A DNA stretch of 64,000 bases, taken from the NCBI RefSeq assembly GCF_013155125.1, contig NZ_CP053564.1, positions 5,959,501 to 6,023,500 of the forward strand. Reading direction: 5' to 3'. The DNA comes from Pseudonocardia broussonetiae (GTDB lineage: Bacteria > Actinomycetota > Actinomycetes > Mycobacteriales > Pseudonocardiaceae). Each line of letters begins with the position of its first letter. Position 1 is the first letter of the stretch. Of the stretch, positions 59,857 through 64,000 are shown piece after piece. The translations under genes were made by a program, and so were the position numbers. The notes beneath the pieces were generated by a model that was given only the letters and a program-made list of their open reading frames with translations, had not been told where the DNA came from and did not search any database.

Positions 59857-61644
59857 GTGACCACCGCCCAGATCGACGACCTGCTCGACGCCGGCCACAC
59901 CTTCGCCGTCGTCGACGTCGAGACCACCGGCCTCTACCCCGACCGCAGCCGCGTGCTCTCCGTCGCCGCCGTCGGCCTCGACGCCGCCGGGCGGCCGGAC
60001 GGCCCGCGCTTCAGCTCGCTCGTCGACCCCGGCTGCGACCCCGGGCCTGTGCACGTGCACGGCCTCACCCGGGAGCGGCTGGCCGGGTCGCCGCGGTTCG
60101 AGGAGATCGCCCCGCGCCTGCTGGAGGTGCTCGACGGCCGGATCCTGGTGGCGCACAACGCCGCCTTCGACCACGGGTTCCTCGCCGCCGAGTCCGACCG
60201 GGCCGGGATGAAGCTGCCCGTGGACCGGCGCCTGTGCACGCTCGCACTGAGCCGCCGCCTCGGGATCGACGTCCCGAACCACAAGCTCGCGACCCTCGCC
60301 GAGTACTGGGGCGTCCCGCAGGTCGGCGCGCACACCGCCGACGACGACGCCCACGTGCTGTCGCGGGTGCTCACCCACAGCCTGCTGCTCGCGGCGAACC
60401 TCGGCCTGCCGCTGCCCCTGATCGGCTGCGACGACCGCACCGGCACCCGCTACCCGCCGCACGTCTCCTCCCCGCCGTGCCCGTGGGCCTACCCCGGTCG
60501 CCTGGCGGCGGGCCAACCGCTCGTGCAGGGCATGAAGGTCGCGGTCACCGGATCCACCGGTGTGCCGCGGCTGCGACTGGCCGCCCGGCTCACGGCGGCG
60601 GGCCTCGACGTGCAGAACTCCGTCAGCCGCCTGACCAGCGTCCTGGTCACCAACGAACCCGCCTCCACCACGCGCAAGGCCGCCCGGGCGCGGGCCGAGG
60701 GCATCCCCGTCGTGGACGAGGAGACCCTCCTCCGCCTGCTCGACGCCGTGCAGCCCGGCTCTCCCGTGGAGCCGCGCGCCCTGCGGCGCACCGGTCCCGC
60801 CCGCCAGGTCGTGCGCGGGCCGCTGCACGGCCGGCGCGTGCTGGTCCTGGGCGGCACCCACGCCCAGGCGGCGGCGGTGCGGGCGGAGATCACGGGCGCG
60901 GGAGGGGCGGCGGCGGTCAACCTCACCGCGGGCGTCACCGACGTCGTCCTCATGGCGGGCGGCGAGACCGACCGGCGCCTGCCCCGTGTCCGCGAGGCCG
61001 AGCTGCCCCTGCACCGCGGGGAGGTCGCGCTCGGCATCACCCTGCCCGCCCCGTGCACCGTGCCCGATCCCGGTGACTACGTCGGGCGCCACCGCAGCGC
61101 CGCGCCCGGCGCCGGGGTGCCGGTCCTGCCCCGCGGCGCGGTGCTGGACCTGCCCGCGGAGAGCGTCTGGACCGTCAACGTCGCCTGGCGCGCCGACGCC
61201 CTGGCCACCGGCACGGACGTCGACGTCGTCGCGTTCCTCGTCGACGCCGACGAGCGCGTCATCGCCGACGAGGACTTCGTCTTCTACAACGCGCCGGTCA
61301 GCGAGCACGGCACCGTCGCCGTCAGCACCGACGGCGACAGCGAGCGCAGCGTCCGCATCGACCTCGACCTCGTCTCCGCCCAGCACGACCGGATCGTGGT
61401 GGCGGCCGCGCTGGACGGCGCCGCGACGTTCGGCGACCTGGGCGCGGTGACCCTCAGCGTCGACGGCGACACCGCGACGGCCGCCACCGCCACTCTCGAC
61501 GCCGGCACCACCGAGCGCACGATGCTGCTGGCCGAGGTCTACCGCCGACAGGGCGTGTGGCGGGTGCGCGCCGTCGGCCAGGGCTACGACGACGGGCTCG
61601 CCGAGCTGGCCGTGCGCTACGGGGTGGTGGTCGATGCCGGGTGA
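59857..61644 (+). CDS. DEDDh exonuclease-BRCT-TerD fusion protein
   Basis: A 595-residue multidomain protein. Residues ~15-185 are a DEDDh exonuclease (VVDVETTGL with Asp20/Glu22, HNAAFDHGF, HTADDDAH). Residues ~225-300 and ~325-390 look like two BRCT domains (GMKVAVTGSTGVPRLRLAAR; GRRVLVLGGTHAQAAAVR). Residues ~430-595 are TerD-like (DADERVIADEDFVFYNAP, SVRIDLDLVSAQHDRIVVAA). TerD proteins belong to stress/tellurite systems. The fusion would join nucleic-acid trimming to a Ca-binding scaffold. GTG start with GGAGGAAC upstream. Confidence 0.82.
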   Translation: MTTAQIDDLLDAGHTFAVVDVETTGLYPDRSRVLSVAAVGLDAAGRPDGPRFSSLVDPGCDPGPVHVHGLTRERLAGSPRFEEIAPRLLEVLDGRILVAHNAAFDHGFLAAESDRAGMKLPVDRRLCTLALSRRLGIDVPNHKLATLAEYWGVPQVGAHTADDDAHVLSRVLTHSLLLAANLGLPLPLIGCDDRTGTRYPPHVSSPPCPWAYPGRLAAGQPLVQGMKVAVTGSTGVPRLRLAARLTAAGLDVQNSVSRLTSVLVTNEPASTTRKAARARAEGIPVVDEETLLRLLDAVQPGSPVEPRALRRTGPARQVVRGPLHGRRVLVLGGTHAQAAAVRAEITGAGGAAAVNLTAGVTDVVLMAGGETDRRLPRVREAELPLHRGEVALGITLPAPCTVPDPGDYVGRHRSAAPGAGVPVLPRGAVLDLPAESVWTVNVAWRADALATGTDVDVVAFLVDADERVIADEDFVFYNAPVSEHGTVAVSTDGDSERSVRIDLDLVSAQHDRIVVAAALDGAATFGDLGAVTLSVDGDTATAATATLDAGTTERTMLLAEVYRRQGVWRVRAVGQGYDDGLAELAVRYGVVVDAG

Positions 61645-61651
61645 CGCCGGC

Positions 61652-62560
61652 TCAGCCCAGCTGCGCCGCGATGTCGTCGAGCAGCACCTCGAACCCGCGC
61701 AGCCCGAAGGAGCCGTAGACCAGCTGGTTGTCGACGTAGGCCACCCGGCCGGCGGCGACGGCGGGCAGGCGGGTCCAGACCGGCGAGTCGACGGTGGCGG
61801 CGAACCCGCGCTCCAGCTCGTCGCCGCCGAAGCGCCGGCTGACGATCAGGGTCTCGGCCTCGCCCAGCAGCGTGCCCAGGTTCTCGGCGGACAAGTCCTC
61901 CAGCAGTCCCTCCACCGGCGCCCCGTCGACGGTCGCGGGCACGAGCCGCACGCCGAGGCCGGTGAGCAGCTCGCCGAAGACGCTGTCGGGGCCGGTGACG
62001 TCGACGGTGGCGACGGCCTCGGAGTTCTCCATCCCCACGCCGGCGACCGGCCGATCCGCGAGGCCCAGCTCGGCTCGGCGGGCGGCCAGCACGGCGTCGA
62101 AGCCGGAGATGAGGTCCTCCGCGGCGCCCTCGCGGCCCAGGACCGACGCGACGAAGCGCAGGTGGTCCTGGACGCTCGGCCGCAGCGAGTAGGCGACGGT
62201 GGGCACGATCCGCTGCAGCACCTCGGGGTCGAGGTCGTCCTGGTAGTCCGCGGCGAACAGGATCAGGTCCGGCTCCAGCCCCACGATCGACTCCACGCTC
62301 ACCTGCCCGAGCGGCCCGACCGCCTCGATCCGCGAGGCCGCCTCGCCCAGCAGCGGGGGAAGGTGGTTGGGATCGAGCACGACCACCCGCTGCGGGTCGG
62401 CGGGCACGTCGACGTCGCGGCCGAGGTCGTCGCGCACCCGCCGGACCGCGGCCGGGGCCGGGGCCGGGGGCGCCGCGCACCCGACCGTCAGCAGTCCGGC
62501 GCCGGCGAGCACCGAGAAGAACCGGCGGCGGGTGGCGTCGTCGACGGTGGGGACGAGCAG
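61652..62560 (-). CDS. iron-siderophore-type binding lipoprotein, possible CTG start
   Basis: A FecB/FepB-like binding protein. RDDLGRDVDVPADPQRVVVL is the family opening, and NHLPPLLGEAAS and GLEPDLILFAADYQDD follow. The only standard start, GTG 62512, gives a truncated signal (MLAGAGLLTVGCAAPP). Upstream in the same frame is TRRRFF, a twin-arginine-like sequence, and the only available codon is CTG at 62560, ten bases after the preceding stop. I therefore propose CTG. Lipobox TVGC either way. Substrate inferred. Confidence 0.72.
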   Translation of the reverse strand: MLVPTVDDATRRRFFSVLAGAGLLTVGCAAPPAPAPAAVRRVRDDLGRDVDVPADPQRVVVLDPNHLPPLLGEAASRIEAVGPLGQVSVESIVGLEPDLILFAADYQDDLDPEVLQRIVPTVAYSLRPSVQDHLRFVASVLGREGAAEDLISGFDAVLAARRAELGLADRPVAGVGMENSEAVATVDVTGPDSVFGELLTGLGVRLVPATVDGAPVEGLLEDLSAENLGTLLGEAETLIVSRRFGGDELERGFAATVDSPVWTRLPAVAAGRVAYVDNQLVYGSFGLRGFEVLLDDIAAQLG

Positions 62561-62570
62561 GGCCCTGTGA

Positions 62571-63815
62571 TCAACCCGGCGGCACGGTCGCGAAGCGCTC
62601 GCCGAGCCAGGCGGCGATCTCCTCCCCCGCCAGCGCGTTGCCCGTGGGCTCGCCCTCGGCGATCGCGGCGCCGAAGTGCAGGCCGCGGACGGTGCGGTGG
62701 GTGAGGTCGGCGGCGCCGAGGGCGTCGACCATCCGGCGGGAGTCGGCCGGGAACGCGGCCTGGTCGCCGGTGAGCTCCAGGAACAGCGTCGGGGCGGTGA
62801 CGCCGGGGGCGCAGCGGACGAAGTCGGCGTGCGAGCTCAGGCCCGACCACGTCGACAGCCAGGCCTCCGGTGTCGTGACCCGCCCGAACCCCACCTGCCC
62901 GTAGTTGATCAGGTCGGGGCGACGCCCGAACAGCGAGCCGTAGGGCCGCTCGCTCGGGTCGATCGACAGGTCGACGGTGCGCGGGTCGGCGTCGGTGCGC
63001 GGCACCACCATGATCCGCGGGGCCAGCGCGCGGCGCCGGTCGGCCGCGGAGCCGGTGCGCTTCGCGGCGGCGCGGGCCTCGGCGGCGCGCGCCAGGTGCA
63101 GCCGGGCGACGGCGTCGATGCGGGCGACCCGGTCGCGCTGCGCGGCGCGGTACCGCTCGAGGAAGGCGGCGTCGTAGGACGAGCTGTGCGGCGGCTCGGC
63201 GAACCCGTTGGCCGGGTCGTAGGGGTCGAGGTCGGGCACGACCGAGAGCGGGTCGGACTCGTCGGCCACCGACGGGTCGATGCAGCCCAGCAGGAGCCGG
63301 CCCTGCCCGGGGTGCGGCGCCAGGAACACCGCCCCGTCGACGGCGGGCAGCACGGCGTCGGCGAGCCCGGTCGGGCGCCCGCCCGGCGTCGTCGCGATCC
63401 GGTCGGCGGGCGCCAGCCCGGCCTGCTCCAAGTAGAACGCGTAGAGCGGGCCGCCGCCGGAGTGCCCGAGCGTGACGACCGACGCGAACCGCTCGCGCAT
63501 CAGCGAGAGCCCCGCGGCGACGTCGAGCAGCGCCTGCTCGTGCACGAGCGCGAGGTCGTTGTTGACCGACCGCGTGTGCTGCGTCCACACCGCGACGCCG
63601 GCCTGCAGCAGCACCGGCACCAGCGGGTGGTGGGTGAGGTCCTGGCGCGGGTGCGTGAGGCACACCACCGTGGTGGCGCCCGGGACCGTGGCCAGCACGC
63701 CCCGGACCGTCGCGCCGTCGGCGGTGGTCAGCTCGTGCACCGACGTGGCCGTGGCGTCCGGGCGGGCGCCGGCGTCGAGGTACCGCCCCGCGCCCAGCCG
63801 TTCGGTCGTGGTCAT
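62571..63815 (-). CDS. large alpha/beta hydrolase
   Basis: A 414-residue hydrolase with nucleophile elbow GHSGGGPLYAF, a long insertion (~150 residues, Arg/Ala-rich helices around AARAAAKRTGSAADRRRALA) and C-terminal RGLHFGAAI for the histidine. CLTHPRQDLTHHP near residue 55 is the oxyanion strand. Substrate unknown. It overlaps the next gene's stop and couples to the binding-protein gene. Confidence 0.72.
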   Translation of the reverse strand: MTTTERLGAGRYLDAGARPDATATSVHELTTADGATVRGVLATVPGATTVVCLTHPRQDLTHHPLVPVLLQAGVAVWTQHTRSVNNDLALVHEQALLDVAAGLSLMRERFASVVTLGHSGGGPLYAFYLEQAGLAPADRIATTPGGRPTGLADAVLPAVDGAVFLAPHPGQGRLLLGCIDPSVADESDPLSVVPDLDPYDPANGFAEPPHSSSYDAAFLERYRAAQRDRVARIDAVARLHLARAAEARAAAKRTGSAADRRRALAPRIMVVPRTDADPRTVDLSIDPSERPYGSLFGRRPDLINYGQVGFGRVTTPEAWLSTWSGLSSHADFVRCAPGVTAPTLFLELTGDQAAFPADSRRMVDALGAADLTHRTVRGLHFGAAIAEGEPTGNALAGEEIAAWLGERFATVPPG

Positions 63816-64000
63816 GCCGGCTCCACCCGCAGCGCGTCCTTGTCGTGCTGGGTGATCCGACTGCCCCGCTCCACCCCGGCGACCGAGCTGTACCAGACGG
63901 CGTGCCGGCAGCCGGTGGCCCGGCGGTCGATCACGATGGGCCCGTCGGCGGCGATCGCGAAGTAGGGCCCGATCCGGTCGACGGTGACGGTCGGGTCCTG
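63812..64000 (-). CDS. partial gene at window edge
   Basis: The last 62 codons of a gene running off the right edge, ending RITQHDKDALRVEPA. VDRIGPYFAIAADGPIVIDR precedes a HAVWYSS segment. I cannot recognise a family from this piece. The TGA overlaps the ATG of the hydrolase gene, so they are one operon. Confidence 0.6.
   Translation of the reverse strand, partial: QDPTVTVDRIGPYFAIAADGPIVIDRRATGCRHAVWYSSVAGVERGSRITQHDKDALRVEPA

Noticed and set aside
1..64000. tRNA or rRNA genes
   Set aside because: No sequence with a tRNA-like T-arm/acceptor layout or rRNA segment was recognised; a covariance scan was not possible here.

Overview
The window is a stretch of chromosome from a high-GC actinobacterium, most likely a Pseudonocardia-like member of the Pseudonocardiales. 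The grounds are the roughly 73% GC composition, frequent GTG starts with 4-base GTGA/ATGA overlaps, actinobacterial small families (DUF3039, DUF3040, DUF3099, DUF7455), an actinobacterial LexA box, a group-2 sigma factor of the SigB type, and duplicated PHA synthase loci. It is a patchwork of ordinary housekeeping and accessory genes with no phage, no CRISPR and no RNA gene that I could find. There is one IS630-type insertion sequence.

Layout. 0-2.7 kb: thiamin-precursor ABC transporter under a TPP riboswitch. 2.8-8 kb: lipoprotein, ROK regulator and a xylose-type sugar ABC transporter. 8.2-13.5 kb: PPK2, an EamA exporter, a DUF7455 protein, a 1.2-kb repeat-filled gap and a DEAD/DEAH helicase. 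13.6-17.2 kb: BrkB-like membrane protein, PHA synthase and PHA depolymerase in an overlapping operon. 17.3-18.5 kb: IS630 element. 18.5-21.2 kb: methyltransferase, DUF3039, pseudouridine catabolism (psuG-psuK). 21.2-31.0 kb: an amide-utilisation-like locus (FmdB, FmdA, nitrilase/amidase homologue, AmiC-like sensor, MarR) whose main operon continues into two tubulin/FtsZ-like proteins, three paralogous ~100-residue proteins and an unknown protein. 31-36.2 kb: ferredoxin-like protein, CbiMNQO cobalt/nickel importer with an ArsR sensor, HhH-GPD protein. 36.3-38.9 kb: anti-sigma factor, methyltransferase, dtd. 39-44.8 kb: LexA-box HNH endonuclease (frameshifted), XRE regulator, second PHA synthase and a DUF3141 hydrolase (frameshifted). 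44.9-53.5 kb: sigB, aldo/keto reductase, flavin reductase, secreted protein, repeat-filled gap, idi, DinB-like, LuxR, membrane and VOC proteins. 53.5-59 kb: YdeP-type molybdopterin oxidoreductase, hydrolase, SDR, PucR-type regulator. 59-64 kb: repeat region, exonuclease-BRCT-TerD fusion, siderophore-type binding protein, hydrolase and a cut-off gene.

The part I find most novel is 21176-28298 on the minus strand. One apparent operon couples formamidase-type amide hydrolysis to a pair of related tubulin-superfamily proteins. One keeps a canonical GGTGSG nucleotide loop and the other has lost it, as in an active/inactive heterodimer. They are interleaved with a family of small DW-x2-V-x2-RY proteins. 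The accompanying nitrilase homologue lacks the catalytic lysine.

The second striking feature is non-coding. A 22-bp repeat family (core GGCGAGTTTGC) lies directly behind genes, always in the sense of the upstream gene. A ~70-bp GATC-ended palindromic repeat family fills three large gaps. A 168-bp near-palindromic element sits exactly at the stop codons of convergent genes at two sites, and the IS630 copy has inserted into the terminal TA of one of them.
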